Positions 1 through 10,677 of a stretch of DNA of 64,000 nucleotides are shown here, piece after piece. The notes beneath the pieces are model-generated. The model saw only the letters and a list, made by a program, of their open reading frames with translations. It ran no database searches and was not told where the DNA came from. The first letter of the stretch is position 1; each line of letters starts with the position of its first letter. The translations under genes were made by a program, and so were the position numbers. Origin of the DNA: Blastocladiella emersonii ATCC 22665. Its lineage: Eukaryota > Blastocladiomycota > Blastocladiomycetes > Blastocladiales > Blastocladiaceae. Location of the stretch: NCBI GenBank assembly GCA_025594325.1, contig JANHCV010000017.1, forward strand, positions 62,001 through 126,000, read 5' to 3'.

Positions 1-2
1 TC

Positions 3-856
3 TACTGGAACGGGCACCAGTGCTGGAAGCCGTGGAGCCGCGAGGCCCTGTCCGGTTGGCGCCAGTTCCTCAAGCTCGGGCTGCCCGGTTTGGTCATGGT
101 GTGCAGCGAGTGGTGGTTGTTTGAGGTACGAACGCGGTCCGTGGCCCAATCTGCGCTCTGTTTGCGTATTAACACGCCAGCAACCCGTAGGTCGTTGCGC
201 TCGTTGCGGGATCGCTTGGTTCCGAGACTCTCGCCGCGCAGAGCATCCTTCTCAACTCGTGCTCCCTCCTGTACATGGTCTTCCTTGGCATCTCGGTTGC
301 GAATAGCAGCCGCGTCGGCAACTTGCTCGGTGCAGGCAAGGCGGTTCGCGCAAAGTTCTCCGCGCAGGTCTCGCTTATCATGTCGTTTTGCGTGGCCATC
401 ATGATCTCGACGGGCCTCATGGTGTTCCGCCACGACTGGGGGCGCATCTTCAACAACAACGAGAACGTCATCAAGCTGGTCGCGTCGGTGCTTCCTGTTT
501 GCGCTCTGTTCCAGTTTGCCGACGGCGGCGTGTGCGTCGTGGGCGGGATCCTGCGCGGGTGCGGCAAGCAGAAGATTGGCGCGCTGCTCAACCTCGTGTC
601 GTACTACTTGATCGGCCTGCCAGCGGCGCTCCTGTTCACCTTTACCTTCGACCTCGGGCTCCTCGGCATTTGGCTCGGGCTCGCGGGGACGCAGATCATG
701 TGCTACGGGGTCCAGGTTCTCTATGTCCTGTACGCGGTCGACTGGGATTTGGAGGTTCGCTACGCCCAGGACCGCGTCAACGAGACGGACCGCCAGATGC
801 TCCTCGACCGCGCCACCGACTTTGTCGAGGACGACGACCCCGAGTACGGTCGTTGA
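3..856 (+). CDS. MATE-family multidrug/metabolite efflux transporter, 5' truncated
   Basis: This is the C-terminal 263 residues of a MATE (multidrug and toxin extrusion) cation antiporter, an integral membrane exporter of organic compounds. Exons are <3-125 and 191-856. The intron 126-190 is 65 nt and starts GTACGA, and the reading phase is kept. Family landmarks seen are WRQFLKLGLPGLVMVCSEWW at the end of exon 1 and AAQSILLNSCSLLYMVFLGI with SSRVGNLLGAG in exon 2. Several hydrophobic segments follow, then a short acidic C-tail. Both landmarks belong to the second half of eukaryotic MATE proteins (yeast Erc1, plant DTX, animal SLC47). The N-terminal half lies outside the window. The substrate cannot be told from sequence. 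Confidence 0.9.
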
Positions 857-1234
857 AGAGCGGAACGGATGTTCCCCGAACTCAACCCATCAACGCTCCC
901 GCCTGCCGCGCGCTCGCGGGTCCGGCTTCAGCACATACCCTAGCATGAATGTTGTCCGCGCCCCTCGTTCTCGCCCACCCACCCACCACCTACCTACCTG
1001 CCTTTCCTGTTGAACTAGGAGCCCGTGTGCTCGACCTATACTTGAATAACAATCCACGACTTGACTTTGCACTCGTACGGCCTCGCGCATTGCACCAGCA
1101 GTTGCGAGACGCGACGGAATAACACGTGTGCGGAGGCGCGGTAACCGACGCGCGTGCGCCACACACGCTTGGCGCGCGCCCATTACCTCCCGCCCTCGCG
1201 CGACCCGCTGCCGCAGCAGCACCTACGAATCCAC
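857..1234 (+). promoter_or_regulatory. Intergenic region: MATE 3' end and VPS53 upstream region
   Basis: A 378-nt non-coding interval between two genes on the same strand. It contains a GCGAGACGCG element (1104-1113) followed 9 nt later by a CACGTG palindrome (1123-1128), about 110-130 nt before the VPS53 ATG. Both motifs recur upstream of other genes here. No TATA box or RNA gene is visible. Confidence 0.5.
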
Positions 1235-4059
1235 ATGCCATCAGCAGTTCATGCATCGGGCGCATCGCCCTCTCCGCCAGCGTCGCCCGTCGTGGCGGCG
1301 CCGCCCCCGCCACCCCCGCCGCCGGCCCCGCCGGTTGCCGGCGACGGCGCGGCCTACGACGTGTTCACGGCGCCCTTCAACTGCAGCCCGCTCGACGACA
1401 AGACCTTTGACGCGGTTGCCTACATCAACCAGATCTTCCCGTCGGGTGCGTCGTCGTCGTTGTCGCTGTACGCGGCATGAGCTGGGCTGACGAGGCGCCG
1501 CGTCCAGAGCAATCGCTGTCGTCCATTGACCTGGTGCTCGCCAAGCTGCGGCGGCGCGTGCGCACCATGGACGACCGGATCCAGGAGAACTTGCGGCAGC
1601 AGACGGACCGCGGCAAGAACAATGCGACCCAGCTCGAGTCGGTGACGCGGGCGATGCAGGACCTGGTGGGCCACATTGTGAGCATCAAGGAGAAGAGCAA
1701 GGAGTCGGAGCGCGTGGTCCAGGACATGACGCGCGACATCAAGTCGCTCGACTACGCCAAGCGCAACATCACACACAGCATGACCGTGCTCAAGCGGCTC
1801 GGCATGCTGACCATGGCCGTGAACCAGCTCAAGGAACACGCGGCCAAGCGCCAGTACCGCCAGATCGTCCCGCTACTCCAGGCGATCCGCCAGCTCGAGT
1901 CGCACTTCCGCTCGTTCCGCAACGTGCCCAAGGTGGCCGCACTGCTCAACTCCCTGCACTTTATCCAGGCCGATCTGCGCAAGCAAATCTTTGAGCTCTT
2001 CGACAGCGCCTTCACAAGCCAGGCGCAGCTGCAGCCCGCCGTCGACCGCCCGACGCTCGCTGAAGCGTGCCTCGTTCTCGACGGCCTGGAGCCCAGTGGG
2101 CGGTATGTGTTTTCCTGTAGCCCCTCCGTGTCCGAGAACTCGTCTAACACTGACCACTGCTCATCCAGACTTCAGCTGCAGGACTGGTACTCATCGCTGG
2201 TGCTCCGGGAATACCGCAGCATCTTCAACGGCAAGGACGAGGTGCGCAGCACAAGGACAACCGACGGGTTTGGACGTTGGGTGCTAATCGCACGCAACGT
2301 AGCTCACGTCGCTCGACAACGTGCCGCGGCGCTTCGCATGGCTGCGGCGGTACCTCAAGTCGTACGACGACGAGCACAGCAGCGTGTTCCCATCGGCGTG
2401 GCGCATGGACCACGAGCTGTGCATGCGCTTCTGCACCGAGTCCAAGGGCGGGATCGCTGCCGCGGCCGCGGGCGTCAAGGACGTCAAGGCGCTGCTCAAG
2501 GCCATGAAGGCGACGGTCGAGTTCGAGGGGTACCTCGTGCAGCGGTGGCGCGGCGGCGACAGCTCGGGCGCGGGTGGCGACGCCGAGGAGCCTACAGCGT
2601 ACCGCAGCATGTCCGAGGCGCTCGAGCCCGCGCTCGGGCCATACGTCGAGTCCGAGGACCGCCGGCTCGCGGACCTGGTGGGCAGGCTCGCGCAGGCCGG
2701 GCTGGCGGTCGACGAGGGCAACCCGAGCGTGCTCGCGTCGGCCACGGAGCTGTTTGTGACGTACAAGGAGCTGCTGGCGCAGGTGGCCAAGCTGTCGCAT
2801 GGCAAGCTGCTGGCGGACGTGGCGGGGATCATGGGCAAGCACCTGGACCGGTACGCGGACACGCTCAACGGGTTCGTGCGCGACGAGCGACGCGGCACGG
2901 TGCCGGCGGACGGGTGGCGCGAGCTGGCAACCGTGCTCAACACGGCGCAATACTGCTCGGTGATCACTGGCCAGGTACACACCCGCGCATGCATGTACGC
3001 CATCGAGCGTGGTTAGGAAACTAACGGCACGCCCGCGCCTGCACTAGCTCCGCGAAAAGGTGCTCGAGAAGGCGGCGGCGTCGCACCGCGGCAGCATCGG
3101 GCTCGACCGGCAGGTGGAGGCGTTCAAGGCGGCGAGCATGGGGGCGGTCAAGTGCATTGTGCGGTCCATGGTGGACGGGGCGTGCGAGGGGGCGTGGGCC
3201 AACATGTCGCGGATCCCGTGGGGGTCGCTGCAGTCGGCGGGCGACGCGTCGCCGTACGTCGCCATGGTGACGGCGGTGATCACGGGTGCAGTACCAGTGC
3301 TCGCGGCGACGATCAGCGAGGCGGCCATGTTCCGGTCGCTGTGCGACAAGCTCGCCGAGTACGTACTGCTTGCCTGAGCTAGTCGGGTGGGTGGTTGCAG
3401 CTGACTCGAACCGAATGGCGCCCAGGGCGTACCCGACCAAGGTGTACCAGCTGCTGAACCGGTGCAAGCCCATCAACGAGGCGGGCGCGGAACAACTACT
3501 CCTCGACGTGCATGCGCTTAAGTCGGTGTGCAGCCGGATCCCGGTGCTCGGCGACCCAGAGTCGCAGCCGACGTCCATGTACGTTGCATCTCGAGAACGG
3601 AGATGGCTCGGGAGCGAGCCTCACGAGAAACCGTGACGTGTATGTAGCTTCACGCGCGTCCTCAACAAGGGGTTTGGCAAGCTCGAGGTGCTTCTCAAGG
3701 TGCTGCTGACGCCAGCGACGCCGGCCGAGGCACTGGTGACCACGTTCATGACCGTGTACCCGGAGAAGGAGCGCACGCGCGTCGCGTTTGCGCAGGTTGT
3801 GGAGCTCAAGGGGCTCAAGCGCAGCGACGCGACGGCGTGCGCGGACCTCCTCGCGCAGCGGCTGGCGAGCCAAGTGCAGCAGCATGCGGCTTCCGCGGAC
3901 CAGACCGGCGCCGGCGCCGCGGCAACGAACGCCACGGGCGCGCTGGTTGCCGCGTCGGCCGCGGCGGCGACGGCGGGGGCGCAAGCGCTGGCGGACGCGG
4001 CGGCGGCGGCGGGAACCCAGTTTGCGGTCAAAAAGATGTTTGGCAAGAGCAGTAGCTGA
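1235..4059 (+). CDS. VPS53: VPS53, GARP tethering complex subunit
   Basis: Vps53 is a core subunit of the GARP/EARP complex that tethers endosome-derived vesicles at the trans-Golgi. Seven exons are inferred: 1235-1445, 1508-2102, 2169-2241, 2303-2974, 3048-3358, 3426-3578 and 3648-4059, joining to 808 residues. Introns are 61-73 nt. After a Pro-rich N-tail (about residues 17-30) comes the family signature FDAVAYINQIFPSEQSLSSI, a long coiled coil (about 75-175), then LREYRSIFNG and RRFAWLRRYL. The C-terminal part carries CKPINEAGAEQLLLDVHALK. Length fits the family (about 800). The C-terminus is Ala-rich. The ATG at 1235 is the first in-frame ATG; the acceptor at 1506-1507 was chosen because it restores the conserved FPSEQSL. 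Confidence 0.93.
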
Positions 4060-4310
4060 GCGTCGCGGTTGATTGTGAATACAGACGGTACAGGACGTGA
4101 TGATCCAGGATGTGATGTGAGAAGGTGATCGTTCCAGGGTGCCATGCCATGCCTGTCACGGACGGGTGACTCTGCGGCCGCGAAAGTTCGGCGGCTGCTC
4201 CGCTGGTCGCTCCGCAGGTCGCTCCCATCAGAACCCCTGGCGACTCCGCTCGCCCTGTGCTCCCCAGAGCGCTCTGCCGCCACACGGAACTACCAATCCC
4301 ACTTGCTGCA

Positions 4311-5604
4311 ATGTCGCGCCGCACCATCTTCGTCTCGGGCATCGGCCCGCACACGCGCGCGCGCGACCTCGCCTACGAGTTCGAGCGGTCCGTGTCCCTC
4401 CCGCCGCCCGCCGCCGGCTAACGGCCGCCCCGCCACTCCACCGCCCACGACAGCGCTCGCTAGTGCCCGGCCGACGTGCCCGACTCGCGCCGCTCGCTCG
4501 ATCGCCTTCGTTTTCGCCCTCGCCCTCGCCCTCGCCGCCGTCGTCGCCTTCGCTCCCGCCTCGCTCCGCCCTCGCAGCACGCCATCGCTCTTTCGCCCGC
4601 CTGCTCGCTCGCCTGTTTGCTCGCCTGTCCGCTCGATCGCTCGGCCGCATGCCCTTGACCGGCCCACCCATACTCGCGGGGGTCCGCTTGCCCGACCCGT
4701 CGCTGGGACACTCGCCGCCCCTCCCCACGCTCGCTGAGGGACCTGATCTCGGCTTCGGCTTCGGCTTGCTATGACGACCGCAAACACGCCAGTGACGAGC
4801 GCGACGCGCCGTGGACAAGGTGCACCTGCGATCCCCTTCTCGCCCACCCGTACCTCCTCCGTCCCACTCTACCCCATTTTCTCCCTCGACTCGAATCCGG
4901 TCTTTTCCCCAGCGCATCGTCACACGCACACGCGTGCTAACGCCCAGCGACCCCTCTATCTCGAACCTGCACTTAGCTTTGGGCGCCTGGTCCGCTGCGA
5001 CATCCCTGCCCCGCGCAATGGCGGTCGCCCGTTCGCGTTCGTTGAGTATGTCCGCGAAGAGGACGCCCTGAGAGGCTACGATGAGCTGCACGGCGTCCGC
5101 ATTGACGGGTACGTCATTACCCTGCAGTGGGCTCGGCATCCGGGCCGGCGCGAGGACCGCCTCGGCCGTGGTCGGTCCCGTTCTCCCCCGCGTCGTGGCC
5201 GCTCTCGCTCCCGTTCTCCCCCGCGCCGTTGGGGCCGCTCTCGCTCCCCGCCGCGTGGCCGGTCGCCCCTCCCGCCGCGTGGCCGGTCGCCGATCCCGCC
5301 CCCGCACCCTGCCGGTCCGCCGGCCCACAGTGACGAGCCGCGCCGCCACTCGCGTTCCCGCTCGCGCTCCCCGATGCCGGCCTCGGCCGCCCATGGCGAC
5401 CGTCCGCGCTCCCGTTCGCGCTCGCGCTCGCCCGTCGTCATGGCCCCACGCTCGCGCTCGCGTTCGCGCTCTCCCGCCGCGCCCAGCGCCGTTCCCGCTC
5501 CCGCTGCGGCCGCTGCCGATGCCATGAAGCCCGTCACGCCCCTCGAGTCGGCTGCCAAGCTCGACGAGCGCCGCGACGAGGCCGACGATCGCCGCAACGA
5601 CTAG
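4311..5604 (+). CDS. SR-type splicing factor (single RRM plus RS domain)
   Basis: A 234-residue serine/arginine-rich RNA-binding protein, expected to act in nuclear splice-site selection. Exons 4311-4387 and 4977-5604 join with the phase kept across a 589-nt intron. The single RRM spans about residues 4-75: the RNP2-like strand is TIFVSGI and the RNP1-like strand RPFAFVEY, followed by VITLQWA. From about residue 80 the protein is rich in RS, RSRSPP and GRSP repeats, and it ends in a short acidic tail. The donor is an unusual GTCCGT. Organisation resembles SRSF3/SRSF7 and fungal SR-like proteins, but the exact orthologue cannot be assigned. The intron is about nine times longer than most others here. 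Confidence 0.85.
4388..4976 (+). other. Long intron (589 nt) of the SR-protein gene
   Basis: The intron starts GTCCGT and ends CTTAG with a GTGCTAAC branch-like sequence at about 4935-4940. It is C/T-rich and contains many TCGC/TCGCC runs. No exon could be recognised inside by similarity. Long conserved introns holding poison exons are a known autoregulatory device of SR genes; nothing in the sequence alone proves that here. Confidence 0.6.
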
Positions 5605-5768
5605 GTCAGTCGGTTGCCCGACCACCCGCAGCTGGACCCGAGGCCCACGCCGACTGCCGCACTCTTTTGTCTTGCTTCTTTTCCGCCTCCCAACCTCCCA
5701 TCCCTGTCTATTGAATCTCACGCGTAATATCACAGTTTGATCTGCACCTCCACTCCGTCTGCACGCTC

Positions 5769-5814
5769 TGCGAGACGCGCTGCGAGACGCGCTGCGAGAC
5801 GCGCTGCGAGACAC
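5769..5814 (+). repeat. 12-nt tandem repeat, about 3.7 copies, upstream of PSS
   Basis: The unit TGCGAGACGCGC starts at 5769, 5781, 5793 and 5805, and the last copy diverges to GCGAGACAC. It lies 144-189 nt before the PSS start codon. The core GCGAGACGC is the same core that occurs singly upstream of other genes in this window. Confidence 0.9.
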
Positions 5815-5838
5815 GTCCCAATGCGGCACGTGCGCGGC

Positions 5839-5844
<6 letters not shown>

Positions 5845-5870
<26 letters not shown>
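5845..5870 (+). repeat. (GCG)n trinucleotide run
   Basis: About eight uninterrupted GCG/GGC units in the probable promoter or 5' UTR of the PSS gene. A CACGTG palindrome precedes it at 5827-5832. Confidence 0.9.
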
Positions 5871-5921
5871 CGATCCCCCCGCGGTGTTGACGTCGAGCCG
5901 CCGCTCCCCGCTCTCCCCTCG

Positions 5922-5939
5922 CCCCCCCCCCCCCCCCCC
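5922..5939 (+). repeat. C18 homopolymer before PSS start codon
   Basis: An 18-nt run of C ends 18 nt before the PSS ATG at 5958. If genuine, it lies in the 5' UTR. Such runs are prone to length errors in sequencing; it is outside the coding region, so the CDS is not affected. Confidence 0.9.
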
Positions 5940-5957
5940 ACAATCACCTGCCGCAGC

Positions 5958-7317
5958 ATGGAGCACATGGATCCCTCGGACTCGGCGAGCCCCGAGCGCG
6001 CCGCCCTCGCCCTCGGCGGTGCCCAGCGCGGCGCCGGCGAGGCGTACCCGGACCCCATCGAGCCGTCCATCGAGTTCCTCTACAAGCCGCACACCATCAC
6101 CGCCCTCGTCGCGCTGCTGCTCGGCTTCATCTACTTTGCCTTCCAGGACTTTGGCGATCGCGCCACCGAAATGTGCGCCCTCCCTCGCGCGTCCGTGCCG
6201 CCCCGCGCCCCGCAACCGGCTGACGTGCCGCTTTCCCCCCTGTAGCGGCCTGTGCGCCGTGCTCGGCGTCTTCGTGCTGTTCGGCACCATCATGTTCCGC
6301 GACGGGCCCTTCATCCGCCCGCACCCCGTCTTCTGGCGCTTCGTGCTCTCGGTCGGCTTCGCGTACCAGCTGCTGCTCACCTACATGCTGTTCCAGCGGC
6401 CCGAGAAGGTGCGCGGCCTGCTGCAGAAGCTCGACCCGTCGCTCGGCGTCCAGCTGCCCGAAAAGTCGTACGCCGAGTCGTGCGACCTGTCCCCCGCCAA
6501 CGTGTGGGCGCAGCTCGACGAGTTTGTGATTGCCCACGTCGTTGGCTGGTACGGCAAGTCCATCATCCTGCGCGACTACTGGTTCTGCTGGATCCTCAGC
6601 GTCATGTTCGAGATCTGCGAGTACTCGCTGCAGCACCAGCTCCCCAACTTTGCCGAGTGCTGGTGGGACCACTGGATTGTCGACGTGCTCGTGTGCAACT
6701 GGCTCGGCATCTACCTCGGCATGAAGACGTGCGAGTACCTCGAGATGAAGGGCTACTCGTGGCGCGGCTTCCACGAGCTGCCCTCGTACCGCGCCAAGGT
6801 CAAGCGCGCCGTCCAGCAGTTCACCCCGCACTCGTGGACCAAATTCGAGTGGGGATCGACACATAGCTTCTCCAACTACGTGGTCGTCATGGTCCTCCTC
6901 TTCTTTGTCCTCCTGACCGAGCTCAACGCCTTCTACCTCAAGTTCATCCTGTGGATCCCGCCCAAGCACTGGCTCAACCCCGCCCGCCTGCTGCTCGTCT
7001 TCTTCTCGGGCATCCCCGCCGTGCGCGAGGCCTACCAGTACGTGCACGACCCGCGCTGCAAGCGCTTCGGCACCCACGCCTGGCTCGCCGTCGCCACCGT
7101 GTCCACGGAGCTGCTCATCTGCCTCAAGTACGACCTCGACCTGTTCCTGATCCCCTTCCCCGCCTACGTCGTCCGCTTCTGGGTCGTCTTTGCCGCCGCC
7201 GTCACCCTCTACCCGATCTGGCAGTTTGTCATCGCCCCGTGGTGGGAACGCCGCTCGTCCTCGGCCTCCGCCGCCGCCGCCGCCGCCGCCGCCAGCAGCA
7301 AGGTCAAGCGCGACTGA
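5958..7317 (+). CDS. PTDSS: Phosphatidylserine synthase, base-exchange (PTDSS) type
   Basis: An ER/MAM polytopic enzyme that swaps the head group of phosphatidylcholine or phosphatidylethanolamine for serine. Exons 5958-6172 and 6246-7317 give 428 residues; the 73-nt intron has a GGCTGACG branch region. Hallmarks of the family are GPFIRPHPVFWRFV, the highly conserved LPNFAECWWDHWIVDVLVCN, then VQQFTPHSWTKFEW and CKRFGTHAWL. Multiple membrane segments start at about residue 40. The C-tail is an Ala-rich run encoded by GCC repeats and ends in a basic KVKRD. This is not the CDP-diacylglycerol-dependent enzyme of yeasts (Cho1), so the lineage appears to use the animal/plant-style route. PSS1 versus PSS2 substrate preference cannot be read here. 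Confidence 0.95.
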
Positions 7318-7388
7318 AGTGGAGAGAGAAGCTTTAGCTGTTACCTAATTGATGAATCTAGTCCTTGTACAATACACGCTGTCACACA

Positions 7389-10329
7389 TTATTCAGCATG
7401 CGGGTCCAGCGCCATCCGCTCGACCAGCTCGAGCACCAAGAGGTCGCCGATCGGGTCGACGGTGCGGACACGGACCGTGACCCACTCGCCAATCTCGAGG
7501 CTCGGGGTCCCGACGGGCAGCTGCACGACGCCGCGGACACCCGCATCCACGAGCCCGAGCACGGCGCCCGAGGTACCGAGAGTGTTGTCGATACCGAGCG
7601 TCCTGGGGAACCGGTCGAGGTTGCGGTGGACGCGCGCCACGTAGACGGCGGCGGGCTCGGCGGCGTGGCGCAGGCGCAGGCACTCGGCGGCCCACCACGC
7701 CTCGCGCGCGCGCTGCGCCGTGCGGATGGCGCGTTCGCGCGGACGGGCCGCGGCGAGCCACGGCGCGAGGTCGTCGCCCGCCATGGGTTTCGCGCCCGGA
7801 AGCCCGTGCGCGGCGCGCAGGGCCGCCTTGAGCTGGAAGTGACCCAGCATGTCCGTAAACCGGCGCAGCGGCGAGGTCGCCTTGGTGTACCCGCCCGACT
7901 CGTGCGTGATGCCCATTTGGTAGTGCGGGCCGGGCGTCACCGCGTTCTCGGCCGCGGACAGAACGCCTGCGCTGGCCAGCGTGTCGGGCAGCGAGAGCAC
8001 GGAGCTTGGCTTCATGCGCGACGTGAACGCGGTCAACACGTCGGCGGCGTGCCACGGGAGGGCGCCAAGGGCCTCGGCCGACGGCACGCGCTGAGAGCGG
8101 AAAGGGACCGCGACCTTGTGTTCGCTCGCAAACTGGGCCGTGGCGCGGCCCGCCATGATCATAAGCTCGGCGATCACCTGGCGCGACGGGGAGAGGGCAA
8201 TCAAGTCACGGTGCAGGCGGATTTCGGGCGCCGCCGCGAGGCCCTCGGGGCGACGCGCGGGGTGGACGTTGTCGCGGACCGTCGACGGGAACGCGGTGCC
8301 CGGCGCGGGCGTCACGCTGACCATGGGCCGCCAGTTGGACGCGTTGAAGCCGCCGGCTGCGTACCGGCGCTCGGCGTGGCGCCGCGCGATGCACTGGAGC
8401 GCGCGGAGGTCGCGGGTCTGCACCTCGGTTAGCGGGCCGCCGGGCCACGCCGCCGCCGTCGGGCTCATGCGCGACGCAGTGCGCTCGGCGATGGTCACAT
8501 CGGCGCCAGGCGTAACGCTACTGACGACGCGCGGGGCAATGGGCGGGCGGATGACGCCAGGGAAGTTGGTGTCGAGCACCGAATCGACGAGCTCGTAGGG
8601 CCGCGGTGTGACCGAGTGGAGGATTGAAGGCTGAACCTTGCAGTCGGCAATCTCGCCGGCGGCGTCGAGGCGGATCGAGACGGTCAGGGCGCGGACCGGG
8701 CCGGCGCCCGCCAGGCTGAAGCGGCCGGCGGCGAGCGAGGAAGGAAGCATCGAGTAGGTGGACTCGGGAAAGTAGACGGTCTGCATGCGCGCCTGGGCCC
8801 AGGCGACAAGCGAGTTGTTGAGGTCGAGGTACGCCGTGGGGTCAGCGACGTGGATGTGGACCCACTCGGGCTCGCCCGCGGCGCCGTACTCGACGGACAC
8901 GCCGTCGTCAATCTCCTGCGCGGACGGGTCGTCGATGGTGTACACGGGGAGCGAGCCAAAGTCATGGCGCACGGAATCGAGACCGTCGAGCACGGGCATG
9001 GTGGATGCGAGGGCGGTGGCGTCGGTATGCGCCTTGGCGAGCGCCGCGTCGACCTCGGGGAACCCGGATCGCTCAAGCTTTAGAGGGGAGGTGAACAGGG
9101 CAAAGTTATCGTGGCGGTGGAAGATGCCGAGGTCAATGAGCAAGCGGAGCGCGGGTTCACGGGCCTGTGCAGTGTAGCCGAGGTTCTGCAGGACGTTGGT
9201 CTCCAAGAAGCGGAAGGGGCCGAGAGAGCCCGGGGTCGAGTCGAGAGCCATGATGCGGAGGCACTCGAGTAGGACCGCGTCCTCTTCGGACCACGGCTCA
9301 ACGGGGTTGGTATGGTCGAGGAGGAGACGGCATTTGGCAACGAAGGCGGCAAACGGATCGGGCGCGCCCGACGCCTTGCCGTTCAAGGCGGAAGTTAGCA
9401 TGGCGTGGGCGCGCTGAAGCAGGCGCACGACGCGGGCGGGGCGCATGCGCACGACAAGGTTTTGGTGCAGCGAGGAGAAGGCAGGCGTGTAGTGGACCTG
9501 GTCCTCGGCGAGGTGCAGAATCACAGCGGCGGCGTGGGCAACGTCAAGCTTGGGCGCAGTTGCAGCGGCGCCGTGCGGGGCAAAGACCCATCGGATGAAC
9601 TCGAGCAGGTCGACCTCGGCCAGCCCGCGCTGCAAGTGGAACTCGTCGTAGGCCGCGTGAAGGCGATCCAGATGCGATTGGCGGAAAGCGTTGGCGCCCA
9701 TGGACAAGCTGCGGAGGGCGCCGTGGAGATCGGTCGTTCCAGCGGGGCCAGCAAACATGGCGGGAACGCGGAACCAGATTTCGTTGGCGCTGTGCGAGTG
9801 CAGGAAGCCGTTGGACACGAGCGACTGGAGCGGTGCGGTCGTTTCCACGATCCCAAACACGGGCTTGCCGCGGCTGTCGAAGCGATGGCGAGGATCAGCC
9901 GGTGGGCGCGCGTCGACGAAGGAAGGGGAAAGCGTACCGCACGCAAATGACAAAGTCGCCAACGGCAAACTCGGAAGTGGGCATGGTGAGTACGGCGCCC
10001 TCACTCAAGGGAAAATTTTTGATGGGCGCGTTGGGACGGTGGCCGCCGATGGCAGCGCGTACTGGGGCATCTCGCCGGGCAAAGTCATTGCGCCAGGGAC
10101 CGGCGTCCCGGGGTCGTTGGGAGGGGTAGCCGCCGCGGACACTGGCATGGTTCCCGTTGCGTGGCGGAGGCGATGGACCGGTGCGACGAGGCGGGCGGGC
10201 CTCGAGAGCAGTGCGCGACGTCGCAAACGGCCGCGACAGGGCAGCGGTGGCGGGGGTGCCGGCGGCGCCGGTCCTCAGCGGCGCGAAGCGGCTGGCAGTA
10301 GATAGAGATACATGGCGGGCGTTGTACAT
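7389..10329 (-). CDS. Mitochondrial RNase II/RNB-domain 3'-5' exoribonuclease (DSS1-like)
   Basis: A 958-residue RNB-domain exonuclease, probably the catalytic part of a mitochondrial degradosome like yeast Dss1. Exons on the minus strand are 10329-9938 and 9873-7389; the intron 9937-9874 is 64 nt with donor GTACGC. The N-terminus is a clear matrix-targeting presequence: MYNARHVSLSTASRF and RPFATSRTALEARPP, Arg-rich with no acidic residue until Glu. The RNB active-site motif TIDDPSAQEIDDG lies near residue 440, giving the Asp cluster for the metal ions. EWVHIHVADPTAYLD and the C-terminal YTKATSPLRRFTDM are also RNB signatures. It ends with an S1-like region. It is head-to-head with the PPAT gene, 348 nt apart. 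Mitochondrial location is inferred from the presequence. Confidence 0.88.
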
Positions 10330-10677
10330 GGTGGGGTTGGCAGGTCGGTCGCCCCATGCGAGCGGGGTCGGCCCGAAGGCGACCAGCGCGAGACACGGGC
10401 GCGAGACGCGGCGGCGCGCGCTTGTTGGTCGCGCCACGTGGCGTCAGCCGATCGGGTGCGGCGCGCCAGCCACGCGCCCCCGGCCTGCCTGCCCCGGCAT
10501 GCGCCACGCACGTGGCCCGGGCGTTCCCGGCGCGTCGCGCCGGCGTCTCGGCCCGCGGGTCGGCCGGGTCCCGCGCCCGCGCGTCTCCTATCTCCGCGGC
10601 CCTTCCCTCCCTCCCTTCCTCTCTCCCCCTCCGACCCGCTCCTGCAACGTATCGACTCCCCCCAACGCACCATCACC
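10330..10677. promoter_or_regulatory. Divergent promoter between DSS1-like gene and PPAT
   Basis: A 348-nt shared upstream region. It contains GCGAGACACG (10388-10397), GCGAGACGCG (10401-10410), and two CACGTG palindromes (10435-10440, 10509-10514). A C/T-rich stretch (about 10597-10640) runs up to the PPAT ATG. No TATA box is evident. Confidence 0.6.

Noticed and set aside
1446..1507. Reading VPS53 from a start near 1477 as a separate protein
   Set aside because: Splicing 1445 to 1508 restores the conserved FPSEQSLSSI and uses a good GTGCGT donor and GGGCTGAC branch; the ATG at 1477 lies inside the intron.
4977..5604. An in-frame extension of the SR gene starting within 4771-4976
   Set aside because: The upstream frame has no RRM similarity, while exon 4311-4387 supplies the missing RNP2 strand with matching phase.
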